The position numbers and the translations under genes were made by a program. Below are positions 27,996-37,062 of a DNA stretch of 64,000 nucleotides, one piece after another; positions within the stretch are counted from its first letter, which is position 1; every line of letters begins with the position of its first letter. The notes under the pieces are model-generated. The model made no database searches, had not been told where the DNA came from, and saw only the letters and a list, made by a program, of their open reading frames with translations. This stretch comes from Nitrospira sp. (GTDB taxonomy: Bacteria; Nitrospirota; Nitrospiria; Nitrospirales; Nitrospiraceae), in the NCBI GenBank assembly GCA_030123565.1, contig CP126122.1, positions 1,623,001 to 1,687,000 on the forward strand, given 5' to 3'.

Positions 27996-28754
27996 TCAGA
28001 GGATACGGCTGTCCAGGTTCCATATCTGCCCCGACACATCGGAGAGCTGCGCCAGCAGGCAGATCGCCTTACCCACGTCATCGAGATTCGAGGCCCGTCC
28101 CAAGACATGGTCGCGAAGCTGCTGGGCCGAAGGAAACGAATCGCCGGCCATCGCGGTCTGATGCCGGCCGGGACAGGCCAGATTGACACGGATATTGTGG
28201 GGCCCCCATTCACGCGCCGCCGTCTTCACGAGACCAGTGAGCCCGGCCTTCGAGGCCGCATAGGCGCCCTGTCCGTTCGTTCCCTGCAAACCGGCATAGG
28301 ACCCGATCACGACGATGGAACCCCCTCCATGTGTCATCATGGAAGCAGCCGCGACCGTCATACAACGATAGGTGCCGGTCAAATTCGTGTCGATGATCCG
28401 TGCCCATTCCGCTTCCGGGCAGGTCATCACCAGCTGTCCGCTCGCGGTCCCGGCATTGCAGAGCAGGATATCGAGTTGCCCGCGCTGCCGTACGATGGCT
28501 TCGACCATGGCCTGGACCTCATGGCTCGATCGTATATCCGCCCGATAGAGCGCTCCCTGCCCACCGGCTTCCGAGACAAGCGCCAGGGTCTCTTCCGCCG
28601 CCTTTTCATGACGGAAATAGTGCACGCCGACCCAGCAGCCGGCGCGGGCAAAGGCAAGGCAGAGTCCGCGCCCGATTCCGCCGGACCCGCCGGTCACCAG
28701 CACGGTCCTGGCTTCTCGAACAGGCTCACTCTGTGGAGGGGGCACCGGCATCAC
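27996..28754 (-). CDS. Short-chain dehydrogenase/reductase (FabG-like)
   Basis: A 252-residue NAD(P)-dependent oxidoreductase. The cofactor motif is VTGGSGGIGRGLC (~residues 19-31), the NAG motif is ILLCNAGTASG, and the catalytic Ser and YxxxK are in GSYAGLQ and GAYAASKAG, so the active site is intact. Substrate is unknown. As the gene upstream of bioD, it may act in pimelate or biotin precursor synthesis in the manner of FabG-like enzymes; this is only inference from position. Confidence 0.82.
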   Translation of the reverse strand: MMPVPPPQSEPVREARTVLVTGGSGGIGRGLCLAFARAGCWVGVHYFRHEKAAEETLALVSEAGGQGALYRADIRSSHEVQAMVEAIVRQRGQLDILLCNAGTASGQLVMTCPEAEWARIIDTNLTGTYRCMTVAAASMMTHGGGSIVVIGSYAGLQGTNGQGAYAASKAGLTGLVKTAAREWGPHNIRVNLACPGRHQTAMAGDSFPSAQQLRDHVLGRASNLDDVGKAICLLAQLSDVSGQIWNLDSRIL

Positions 28755-28858
28755 GGCGAGCGATTATGCGAGGAGGCAGGGCGGAAGGCAAGGGACAGGC
28801 CCCGGCTTGCTGCAGTTCGGCGAGTATGGTACCGTCATTTTTTTATTGGAGGCTACCC

Positions 28859-29764
28859 GTGATCGTTCAGAAGCTGGTTCACTCGACCCTCGTCGGAATG
28901 GGACTGCTCGGATGCGCGGCCTTGTGGTCGGCGCAGGAACAGGCTCACGCGGCCGAGGGCGGCGAGAGCATCGCCCAATCCGCCGATTATTTTCCTGACA
29001 GCATCGGCACGCGCTGGCAATACCGTGGACAGATCACGGAAGGGCCGTTGCAGACGATCGAGCATAAGTATTTCACCAACGTGTCCTCGGTGACCGGAAC
29101 CCGCACCTTGAAAGGCGGCCTGACGGTCAGCGTCTTTCATGATACCAACCCCGGCAACCACGGCCCTTCCGACAGCTTCTACCGGCGCGATGCGGCCGGC
29201 ATCGTCTACTACGGCTCCGAGCCCGGGACTCCGCTGGAGCGGCAGCTGGTGCCGTACCAGATCATCCGGTTTCCCATGAAAGTGTCCCAGTCGTTTCAAC
29301 AGTTCAACCGCACGGATATCGATTTCGGGAGCGATATCGACGGAGATGGGACCAACGAACATGTGGATGTCGAAGGACATTCGACGGTGCTCGGCCTGGA
29401 ATCGGTCACGGTGCCGGCCGGTACCTATGCTGATGCGATAAGGGTGGAAGCAAGGATGACGCTCCGGATCAGACTGTCCTCCGCCGACCGGACGGCGGTC
29501 GGCACGGACGTCATGACCGCCTGGTTCGCCAAGGGGGTGGGGCTGGTCAAATACGTCGAACGGCAGGAGTTGGCCGCGCTCAAAGACGACCGCGGCAGCG
29601 TCACCGACATCATGGAAGAGCTGGAAGAATTTACCGTGAAATCCTCGCCGGCCCTACAGGGTCGGGGCGAATCCACGCCGCAGGGTCTGCTCGCTGACGA
29701 CGCGGGCGATCATAAATTGTTTCAGGTACTCTTCTCCGCCGGCCTTCGCGCCTACCCCCGATAA
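28859..29764 (+). CDS. Secreted hypothetical protein
   Basis: A 301-residue protein with a signal peptide (hydrophobic core LVGMGLLGCAALWSA, probable cleavage after AHA). The mature part looks like an all-beta domain: DYFPDSIGTRWQYRGQI at the start and VTVPAGTYADAIRVEA later are reminiscent of families of periplasmic proteins seen in many environmental bacteria, where the conserved YFPLxxGxxWxY and PAGxFxxxxRVE patterns recur. A segment DIDGDGTNEHVD resembles a calcium-binding Asp loop. GTG 28859 was chosen for its GGAGG box and the signal peptide. The 3' end overlaps putA by 111 bases in the opposite direction. Confidence 0.75.
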   Translation: MIVQKLVHSTLVGMGLLGCAALWSAQEQAHAAEGGESIAQSADYFPDSIGTRWQYRGQITEGPLQTIEHKYFTNVSSVTGTRTLKGGLTVSVFHDTNPGNHGPSDSFYRRDAAGIVYYGSEPGTPLERQLVPYQIIRFPMKVSQSFQQFNRTDIDFGSDIDGDGTNEHVDVEGHSTVLGLESVTVPAGTYADAIRVEARMTLRIRLSSADRTAVGTDVMTAWFAKGVGLVKYVERQELAALKDDRGSVTDIMEELEEFTVKSSPALQGRGESTPQGLLADDAGDHKLFQVLFSAGLRAYPR

Positions 29765-32635
29765 CCGATGCCCGCCGAACGGCTGCCGCCCTACCAAGGC
29801 TCCGGTGATCGGGCGGTTGATGTAGAGGTTCCCGACATCGAACGCCAGGCGCGCCAACTCGATGTGCCGGGGACTGCGTGAATAGAGTCCCCCCGTCAAC
29901 GCATAGGCGGTGCTGTCGGCCAACTGCAGGGCCTGCTCGAACGACTGTGCCCGCATCACGGCGAGCACCGGCCCGAAAATCTCTTCCTGCGCCAGCCGGT
30001 GGGAAGGCTCGATCTCGGCAATGACCACCGGTCCGATCACATAACCAGATCCTTCGGACGACCGGTCGACCACGACCCGTCCTTCCTGCCGACCGATCGC
30101 AATATATTCCTGAATTCGTTTCTGCGCCCGCCCGTCGATCACGGGACCGACTTGAGCGGCAGGATCGTCCGCCGCACCGATGCGAAGGCTCAGGACCGCC
30201 TCTGCCAACCGTTGCACGAACTCGTCATGCACCCTGTCCGTCACGATCACCCGCGAACAGGCGGAACATTTCTGCCCCGCATAGCCGGTGAACGAGGCCA
30301 CGACCCCCGTCACCGCCTCGTCGAGGTCGGCCGTGTCGTCCACGATGATCGCGTTTTTTCCGCCCATCTCGGCGATGACCCGTTTCACGAACCGCTGTCC
30401 CGGCTGCTGCAGACCGGCGGCCTGCATGATGCCGAGGCCCACGTCCTTCGATCCCGTAAACGCAATCGTCGCCACCGCCGCTCCCGTCACCAGTTCACGC
30501 CCCAAGTCGGGGCCGCCGGGCACGTACTGCAGCGCCCCCACCGGTACCCCCGCCTCGGTCAGGATTCTGGCGAGCCAATATCCCGTGGCCGACGATCGCT
30601 CGGAGGGCTTGAACAGCACCGGGTTGCCGGAGACCAGGGCCGCCGCCACCATCCCGGTCGGAATGGCCAGCGGGAAATTCCAAGGCGCAATGACCACGGT
30701 GATGCCGCGCGGACTCCAGAACAATTCGTTCAGCTCGCCCGGATAACGCCCCAGGCGGTGAGGGGCATCGAGCTGCTCCATTTCGCCGGCATAGTACTCC
30801 AGAAAATCGATGGCCTCCGCGACATCGGCATCGGCCTCTCGCCAAGGCTTGCCCTCCTCAAACACTTCCCATGCGGCCAATTCCCGACGCTGTGTTCGCA
30901 TCAACGCCGCCGCCTTGCGCATGATCGCGACGCGATTCGCGATCGGCCTCTCCTTCCAGGCTTCTGCATGGGCCTCTGCCCCTTCCATCAAGCCTGCGAC
31001 ATCGGCAGGACCATAACTCTGCACGACCGCCACCAGTTGATCCGGTCGGCTGGGGTTGAACGAGCGCAGATCCGGCCCGGTCGGTGGATGGCATGCGAGC
31101 TTCGAGGCCTCCAGACGTTGTCCCAACCGCTTTCGCACCAGATCGAGCGCTTCGGCCATGGAAGCACGAACCTGAGGACGGGAAAAGTCCGCTACCGGTT
31201 CATTGACGAACCGGCGAGGGCCGGCCGGCGGAGAGGCCTCATGATCCGTCTCCGCAGGAACCGAGGCAACCTTGGGTACGACCTCCGGCGGGGCCAGCAA
31301 CAGCGCCAGTGGCTGCGACTCCACATATTCCTTCCGCAGGAACGATTCATTCGACGTATTCTCCAGCAGGCGGCGGACGAGGTAGGCCATGCCCGGCAGC
31401 AACTCTCCCACCGGGGCATAGAGCCGCAGGCGCCGCCCTCGATCGCTGATCGCATGTTGAAAGGGCTCTGCCATGCCGTAGATCATCTGATACTCCCAGG
31501 CTTCGGGAGACAGCTTGAGGGCCTCGGCCACCGCCTCGACCACGGCCAGACTGCGGAGGTTGTGCGTACCGAACGCCGGCCTGACGAGGTGATGGTTCTC
31601 CAGCAACAGCCGAATGAGTGACTCATAGTTCACGTCCGTCTCAGCCTTCTGCTCGAACAGCGGCATCGGCCAGCCGCGCTGTCGATAGCGAATCGCGTCC
31701 GAATCCCAATAAGCGCCCTTCACCAGCCGGATCGTGATCGGCACCTGTCGTTCGGCGGTCCAGGCCAGGAGCCGGCGCACGTCATCCTGCGTATCGGTGC
31801 GATAGGCCTGCAGCGCAATCCCGGCATGGGGAAAGGTCCGGTAGGGTTCCTCCAAAAACAGCCGCATGAAGGTGGAGAGGATCAGGTCCTTCGTGTCCGC
31901 CTGCTCCATATCGAAGATCACCGAGGCGGGGAGGGTACAAGCAGTATTCAAGAGCGGCCGCAGGCGGGCGGCAAGCGCGCGATAGCTGCCGTCCGGATCG
32001 ATCGGATCGAGTTGCGAGTAGAGCGCCGAGATCTTGATCGAGAGCTGCAGGCGGGGAAGGGGACCCAGATGGTCCCGTTCGAGCAAGGGCGCAGATGACC
32101 AGGTCGGACAGACTTCACCGAGGCTGTGCAACGCCGCGAGGCAACGGTCTCGATAGCCGTCCGCCTCCCGCTCGCTGACGGTCGCTTCCCCAAGAAGATC
32201 GACCGAAAAGGCCCGCCCGTCATCCCACAATTTACGCAGGGTCGGGACTGCTTGCTCAATGGAGGCTCCGGCGATAAAGCTGGTCGCCATCTGCTCCACC
32301 TGATGCCGGATGGCCTTTCCGCTCAGGGTCGCGCCCAACTTGGTGGAGGCGAGCGCCTTGAGTCCCCACTGCGCGCCGAACAGGTTCGCGCCCATGTCGC
32401 CGAAGTATTCCTCGGCCAGACGCACGACCTGCGCATCGTCCCGCAACGACGGCAGTACATCGATGAAGCGGAACAATTGGGCCTTGAAGGCGGGATCTTT
32501 CATCGCCAGGTTAATGGCCGCCTGGGACCACCAACGGGAATCGAACAGGCCGGGAGCCAGCCCGCCGGAACGGCTGGCCAGGTCTTCGCCGATGGCGCGG
32601 ATGCGGGATTCGAGCAGGGCAGGGTTGAGGGTCAT
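29654..32635 (-). CDS. putA: Bifunctional proline dehydrogenase / P5C dehydrogenase (PutA)
   Basis: Oxidises proline to glutamate in two steps. The 993 residues include an N-terminal proline dehydrogenase barrel (~residues 60-460; LSIKISALYSQLDP, VRLVKGAYWD, YQMIYGMAEPFQ) and a C-terminal aldehyde dehydrogenase (~500-985) with the catalytic Cys in GYAGQKCSACSR and Glu in AEMGGKNAI. There is no N-terminal ribbon-helix-helix domain, so it is not a transcriptional self-regulator. ATG 32635 has a perfect GGAGGA box six bases upstream; earlier in-frame GTG 32680 overlaps the promoter -10 and is unlikely. Confidence 0.95.
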   Translation of the reverse strand: MTLNPALLESRIRAIGEDLASRSGGLAPGLFDSRWWSQAAINLAMKDPAFKAQLFRFIDVLPSLRDDAQVVRLAEEYFGDMGANLFGAQWGLKALASTKLGATLSGKAIRHQVEQMATSFIAGASIEQAVPTLRKLWDDGRAFSVDLLGEATVSEREADGYRDRCLAALHSLGEVCPTWSSAPLLERDHLGPLPRLQLSIKISALYSQLDPIDPDGSYRALAARLRPLLNTACTLPASVIFDMEQADTKDLILSTFMRLFLEEPYRTFPHAGIALQAYRTDTQDDVRRLLAWTAERQVPITIRLVKGAYWDSDAIRYRQRGWPMPLFEQKAETDVNYESLIRLLLENHHLVRPAFGTHNLRSLAVVEAVAEALKLSPEAWEYQMIYGMAEPFQHAISDRGRRLRLYAPVGELLPGMAYLVRRLLENTSNESFLRKEYVESQPLALLLAPPEVVPKVASVPAETDHEASPPAGPRRFVNEPVADFSRPQVRASMAEALDLVRKRLGQRLEASKLACHPPTGPDLRSFNPSRPDQLVAVVQSYGPADVAGLMEGAEAHAEAWKERPIANRVAIMRKAAALMRTQRRELAAWEVFEEGKPWREADADVAEAIDFLEYYAGEMEQLDAPHRLGRYPGELNELFWSPRGITVVIAPWNFPLAIPTGMVAAALVSGNPVLFKPSERSSATGYWLARILTEAGVPVGALQYVPGGPDLGRELVTGAAVATIAFTGSKDVGLGIMQAAGLQQPGQRFVKRVIAEMGGKNAIIVDDTADLDEAVTGVVASFTGYAGQKCSACSRVIVTDRVHDEFVQRLAEAVLSLRIGAADDPAAQVGPVIDGRAQKRIQEYIAIGRQEGRVVVDRSSEGSGYVIGPVVIAEIEPSHRLAQEEIFGPVLAVMRAQSFEQALQLADSTAYALTGGLYSRSPRHIELARLAFDVGNLYINRPITGALVGRQPFGGHRLSGVGAKAGGEEYLKQFMIARVVSEQTLRRGFAPTL

Positions 32636-32671
32636 CGCTTCCTCCAGGACGGCATGAAGACTCTCCATTGC

Positions 32672-32700
32672 AGTATACACCGCGCTAGGCCGGTTGAAAA
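32672..32700 (-). promoter_or_regulatory. Putative sigma70 promoter for putA
   Basis: Reading on the minus strand: -35 TTTTCA (4/6), 17 bases, then -10 TATACT (5/6). The -10 lies 36 bases before the chosen putA ATG, which argues against the two upstream in-frame starts. Confidence 0.5.
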
Positions 32701-32814
32701 TTTGACCGCCGGTTCTGGCGCCGGTGGATTGTCGCTGCGCCAGGCGACGTGGAGAGGGGCAGATGTGCCAGGGCTGAATGGAGGGGCTTGCCGGACAATG
32801 GATCGATGGGCACG

Positions 32815-33549
32815 TTATGTGAGTCGTGTCCGTTTCTTCCTCCCCGTTTGTATGGCCCAGAGAGCCAGGCCTGTGATCCCCATGAGGAGCAGGGGGACCC
32901 CGGGAATATTGAGCAAGGTTTTTTCAAAGCCGAAGAAGTTCAGCTGGTGCAATTGCATGACGAGGAAATGAAATTTCCGCCAGCGGCCTTCATCCTCCAG
33001 GATCTCACCGCTCTGCCGATCGAGAATGATGTGAGTCTGTTCGCGATCGTTGAACGTGACCCGAACAGCCTCGACGGCCTGGTGTTTTTTCCGCGGCGTA
33101 TACTGCTCCGTCGTGACGGAAGTCACGTCGGCAGGCACACGTACATATTGCCGGGCGATGCGCGCAGCCAGGTCGTCGCCGATCGGCGAGAGCCGCTCTC
33201 CCGTATCGGCATCGATCAACAGGCTCTTGGCCGACTTGCCGAACCGTAGGCGCAACTCATAGACAAGCCGGCCGAAGTCAGGCCGTAAGGCAATCTGCTC
33301 GACGGTGCCGGATCCCTCCCAGGCTGTCGCATGTTCACGCAGGACGTCGCGGATCGACAGCTTGGCCGATTCCACCGCCGGTCCCTTCAGCGGGCGAATT
33401 TTTTCTTTGTAATGATCATCGAAATACACAAACCGCGCATTGGCCCAAAGCAATCCGGTGACGACCGAGAGAAGGAGAAAGGCGAGCGACGACAGGCCGA
33501 TCCAGCGGTGGAGCAACCGGACCCGTCGCTCCCGGTCACCTTTGGCCAT
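32815..33549 (-). CDS. PepSY-associated membrane protein
   Basis: A 244-residue protein with an N-terminal membrane segment (LHRWIGLSSLAFLLLSVVTGLLW), a PepSY-like periplasmic region containing LLIDADTGERLSPI and IILDRQSGEILEDEGRWRKFHFLVMQLHQ, and a C-terminal membrane helix (GVPLLLMGITGLALWAI). Proteins with this layout often sit next to TonB receptors and are related to iron-siderophore reductases, but no haem-binding pair is proved here. ATG 33549 overlaps the DUF4198 gene by 14 bases; the same-frame extension to 33756 reads as Arg/Pro-rich non-protein sequence. Confidence 0.8.
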   Translation of the reverse strand: MAKGDRERRVRLLHRWIGLSSLAFLLLSVVTGLLWANARFVYFDDHYKEKIRPLKGPAVESAKLSIRDVLREHATAWEGSGTVEQIALRPDFGRLVYELRLRFGKSAKSLLIDADTGERLSPIGDDLAARIARQYVRVPADVTSVTTEQYTPRKKHQAVEAVRVTFNDREQTHIILDRQSGEILEDEGRWRKFHFLVMQLHQLNFFGFEKTLLNIPGVPLLLMGITGLALWAIQTGRKKRTRLT

Positions 33550-34360
33550 GGCGAGTGTCCATGGGGGAACGGCCCACGACATCGAGCGACAGGGTGGCTC
33601 GATGCCGCATCGCTTCGTAGGGTTTCCCTTTGAATTCGCCCGGCGTCTTGTCCTGGTGCTCGACCTCCAACACGTACCGGCCAGACCACAGGGGCGTAAA
33701 GGTCGCGATGCCCTGCGCATCCGTGTGGAGTTCCTTGTCCCACCCGATCGGAGCACGGGCGATCACCTGGCGGGAAGCGAGGGGGACGCCCTTGTACAGC
33801 ACCTTGACGACGATCTCTCCGCCAGGCCAGTAATTAGTCACCCCATCGGCCAGGTTCATACCTTTGCTCACCGGGACGACATCTAAATCGAACTGCGGGG
33901 CGACCTCCGGTTCGCGTTCGCCGAACCGCCCGGATTCATAACAGGCAAACTGGGATCTCGCGTGGAACATGGGTTTCACGATACCGTGGTCATACTTAGT
34001 CAAGTCTTGAACCTCGGCGACCTTCTGTTCCGCCAGCACCGCATAGCGGCCCGGCTTGCAGGAGGCGAGGACACCTTCGAAAAAGTTTCCCTTCTTGACA
34101 AGGGGCAGCTCCGTCACCACGCGCTTGGCATCCATGACCTTGAGGGTCACGCCGTCGATGGTATCCAGCCGGCCACCGCTCTCTTCGCGCAGGAACTCGC
34201 CGTATTCTCCGAAGTAGATCTTGACGGACTGCTCACGGTCCGGGGCCGCCGTGCCTTCCGTTTCCACCCACACGACATGGGCGTCCGTGTTGGAGACGAG
34301 TACCAGCACCGCGCCGGCTAGGGCCCCCAGCATCCAACTCTGTTTCAGACTGTACGTCAT
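33536..34360 (-). CDS. DUF4198 periplasmic protein
   Basis: A 274-residue secreted protein (signal peptide ending near SNTDAHVVWVE). DUF4198 (NikM-like) proteins are periplasmic carriers or accessory proteins found beside metal and TonB uptake genes. The N-terminal AHVVWVE after cleavage gives the mature protein an exposed histidine, as is common in this family. The C-terminal part (LHTDAQGIATFTPLWSGRYVLEVEHQDKTPGEFKG) is the conserved carboxypeptidase-like beta domain. AGGAGG lies seven bases before ATG 34360. It is downstream of the TonB receptor gene with a 54-base gap. Confidence 0.82.
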   Translation of the reverse strand: MTYSLKQSWMLGALAGAVLVLVSNTDAHVVWVETEGTAAPDREQSVKIYFGEYGEFLREESGGRLDTIDGVTLKVMDAKRVVTELPLVKKGNFFEGVLASCKPGRYAVLAEQKVAEVQDLTKYDHGIVKPMFHARSQFACYESGRFGEREPEVAPQFDLDVVPVSKGMNLADGVTNYWPGGEIVVKVLYKGVPLASRQVIARAPIGWDKELHTDAQGIATFTPLWSGRYVLEVEHQDKTPGEFKGKPYEAMRHRATLSLDVVGRSPMDTRHGQR

Positions 34361-34414
34361 GACAACTCCTCCTTGCAGTTGAATCGATCCGGACAGCGCG
34401 GTCTTGTTCTCCGA

Positions 34415-36898
34415 TTAGAAACGCATGGAGATGCCGCCGTAGAAGTTTCGAATTTCGCCCGGCTGGATGCCGATGAAACTGCCGGTCGTGCGTTGGGCGA
34501 TAAACGACTCATCGGTCAAGTTCCGCACACCGGCGAAGAGGGCCCACCGCGCCTTAGGCGGAGCATAGTTCAAGCGCAGGTTCCAGATGGTGTAGGAGGG
34601 GATTGCACCGGTCGTGCCGAGGGCGTTCTCCGTCTGGGTATTCGCGCCATCGGTAAATTGCTGGGCGACGAACAGCGCATCCGCCTCGATCGACGCGCCG
34701 GTCGGATGGTAGTAGCCCACCGACCCGTAAAACGTCATGCGCGGCGCATAGGGAAGATCCTTCCCGTTCGTGGCTCCGAAGAGCGACTTGGGCCGCAGGA
34801 GCGTGATATTGCCCCTGGTGACGAAGCCTTCCAACGGGCGCACCAATTCTCCCCAGTCGAGGGTTACGGTACTCTCGATTCCTTCCTGAAGGGTCTTGCC
34901 CGCATTGACGAACCGGCTGCCCTGTTGCACGATTTGGTTGCTGAATTCGGCCCGGAAGACCGCGACCTCCGCACTCACGCCTGGAACGATCGTGGACCGG
35001 ACTCCAACGTCGGAACTCAACGCGCGTTCCGCCGACAAGTCCTGCGTCGTTCCGCTGGTGGGATCGACCGCATTGGCGAAGGTCGGGGGGCGGAACGTGG
35101 TATGGACGTGGCCGAACAGCAGGCTGTCCGGAGTGAGTTGATACTTGACCCCCGTTCCATAGATCAGTCCTTGGGTCGTCTTGTAGCTTTTGAAATTGGG
35201 CCCGGTCGCCGGGGGAATGGCGTTCATCGCCTCGCGGCTCTGATTCACCTGTTCCCAGCGTACGCCCGGCGAGATGGTGAGGGCTTGGGTCAAGCGGATG
35301 GCGGTTTCCGTGTAGGCTGCGTAGGCCACCGACTCGAGATCGGCATTGTTCGTCGTACGGCTGATTTTCGAGCCGGCTGTGCCGATTCCTTGGATGTCGG
35401 TCAAGCGTTCCGCATGGTAACGAAACCCGGTAGTGATCCTCTGATCCAGCCCAAAGAGTGAGAAGGTGAACTGATGCTGAGGGACCACACCGAAGACGTT
35501 AAACTTGCGCAAAAAGTTGGTGCTGGTGGAGAGCAGCGTGCCGTCTGACGCCTGATCCTGGATATACCAGTTCCGTTCGAACACATTGCCGTAGACGATG
35601 ACCTTGGCCGTGTTGTGCGCATCGATGTCACGGCGCGCGGTCACGTCGATCGCCCCCCGCTGCCCCTTGAACTCGTCCAACGGCTTTCCCGCCAGGGTGC
35701 GGTCGTTTCGATATTGTGTGGGGGTGATGCTGCCCGGAGTCTGCGTCGTCTCGTCGTACCAGGAGATGTTGGTCGTGATCCTGGTGCGATCATCCGGAGT
35801 GGCTTCGAAACGCAGGGTGAAATCGTCCAGCTGGGAGGCGCTGTGCTGCCGGAAGCCGTCCGACTGGCGCCGGAGATAGCCCAGTTGCGCGCCGAAATTG
35901 CCGAAGTAGCCGCCGTATTGCGTGTCGGACTGAAAAAGATTGAAACTGCCGAAGGTATTCGTCGTGGAGAAGGTCGGCGTCCTGGGAATGCGCTTCGTGA
36001 CGAAATTGATCAAGCCGCCTTGGGTGTTGGGCGAATAGAGGACGGAGGCTCCGCCTTTGATCACTTCGATGTGGTCGATGCGTTCGATCGGGACCATGTA
36101 GTAGGTCGACGCATCCCCGAACAGGGCCGGCTGAATGGGAATGTCGTCCAGCAGCAACAGAATGTTCTTGCTCCGCCGTGGATCCATGCCGCGGATTCCG
36201 ATGTTCGGACGCAAACCTTGACCATATTCATCCAGCACGTTGACACCGGGGATGCGCCGCAACATTTCATCCGCATTCTTGGGCCTGGCGCGCTGGATTT
36301 CCTCGCGCGTGACGACATTGACCGTCCCTGCGATCTCCTTGACCTCTTCTTGATCGGGCAGGTTTCGATCCTGGACGTCTTTGACGACGATTTCCGGCAC
36401 CTTCACCGGACCGGGGCCGGTTGAGGCTGCCGCCTGGCGATCGCCCGTTGTCGCGCTGTGGCCCTTCGCAGCCGGAACGACTGGAGTCATGGCTGGACCG
36501 CCTCGTTCCAATGTCACCGTGTCGACACTGGTAAAGCGAAACGAAAGCCCTGTTCCTGCCAGCAACTCCGACAACGCCTCTTCCGGCGTATAGGACCCGA
36601 CGACTTCGCGCGATGTCCGCCCGGCGGCGACGTCGTCTGGAAAGCTGACCTGGAGCCCGGACGCCAAGGCAAAGTCGCGCAACGCCATGTTGAGAGACTG
36701 AGCAGGGATCTGATAGTGAGCTTTGGGTCGGGGCTCCGTCGATCCGCCTGTCTCGGCGAAGGCGATCGCGCTGGCGGCGAGCAGGGCCACACACATGATG
36801 ACCGACGGTCGGAGTCGAGCGTTCCATCGTCGGACTGCTGGGGACACTTTCGCCGGTATCGGAGCACAGTCGTCGACAATAGGGGCCCTTCTCTGCAT
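34415..36898 (-). CDS. TonB-dependent receptor with N-terminal STN signalling domain
   Basis: An 827-residue outer-membrane receptor of the FecA kind. After an atypically long basic lead and a membrane segment (SVIMCVALLAASAIAFA) comes an STN domain (~residues 60-115; LRDFALASGLQVSFPDDV, SYTPEEALSELLAGTGL). A plug domain follows (~175-290; VNVVTREEIQRARPKNADEMLRRIPGVNV, GIRGMDPRRSKNILLLLDDIP), then a 22-strand barrel ending in aromatic RF. The STN domain implies contact with the FecR anti-sigma protein encoded upstream. ATG 36898 has GGAGG five bases upstream. The ligand (ferric siderophore, citrate or other metal complex) cannot be read from sequence. Confidence 0.92.
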   Translation of the reverse strand: MQRRAPIVDDCAPIPAKVSPAVRRWNARLRPSVIMCVALLAASAIAFAETGGSTEPRPKAHYQIPAQSLNMALRDFALASGLQVSFPDDVAAGRTSREVVGSYTPEEALSELLAGTGLSFRFTSVDTVTLERGGPAMTPVVPAAKGHSATTGDRQAAASTGPGPVKVPEIVVKDVQDRNLPDQEEVKEIAGTVNVVTREEIQRARPKNADEMLRRIPGVNVLDEYGQGLRPNIGIRGMDPRRSKNILLLLDDIPIQPALFGDASTYYMVPIERIDHIEVIKGGASVLYSPNTQGGLINFVTKRIPRTPTFSTTNTFGSFNLFQSDTQYGGYFGNFGAQLGYLRRQSDGFRQHSASQLDDFTLRFEATPDDRTRITTNISWYDETTQTPGSITPTQYRNDRTLAGKPLDEFKGQRGAIDVTARRDIDAHNTAKVIVYGNVFERNWYIQDQASDGTLLSTSTNFLRKFNVFGVVPQHQFTFSLFGLDQRITTGFRYHAERLTDIQGIGTAGSKISRTTNNADLESVAYAAYTETAIRLTQALTISPGVRWEQVNQSREAMNAIPPATGPNFKSYKTTQGLIYGTGVKYQLTPDSLLFGHVHTTFRPPTFANAVDPTSGTTQDLSAERALSSDVGVRSTIVPGVSAEVAVFRAEFSNQIVQQGSRFVNAGKTLQEGIESTVTLDWGELVRPLEGFVTRGNITLLRPKSLFGATNGKDLPYAPRMTFYGSVGYYHPTGASIEADALFVAQQFTDGANTQTENALGTTGAIPSYTIWNLRLNYAPPKARWALFAGVRNLTDESFIAQRTTGSFIGIQPGEIRNFYGGISMRF

Positions 36899-37062
36899 TC
36901 CAGCCTCCATCTGTGATGTTCGAAGACTGTCAGGGCCTGTATGCCGCCCATGCCGTCCTCACTGTGTCTGAACGTATGAGGAGAAAAAATTCCCACCCCA
37001 GGCAGAGAGTCGGCCATGAGGGTGGAGGGGAGAAGAGGAGGACGGAGCTGTGGATCAGCGGA

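Noticed and set aside
29999-31621. 540-codon open frame opposite putA
   Set aside because: Arg/His-rich translation without motifs, entirely inside a well-supported putA.
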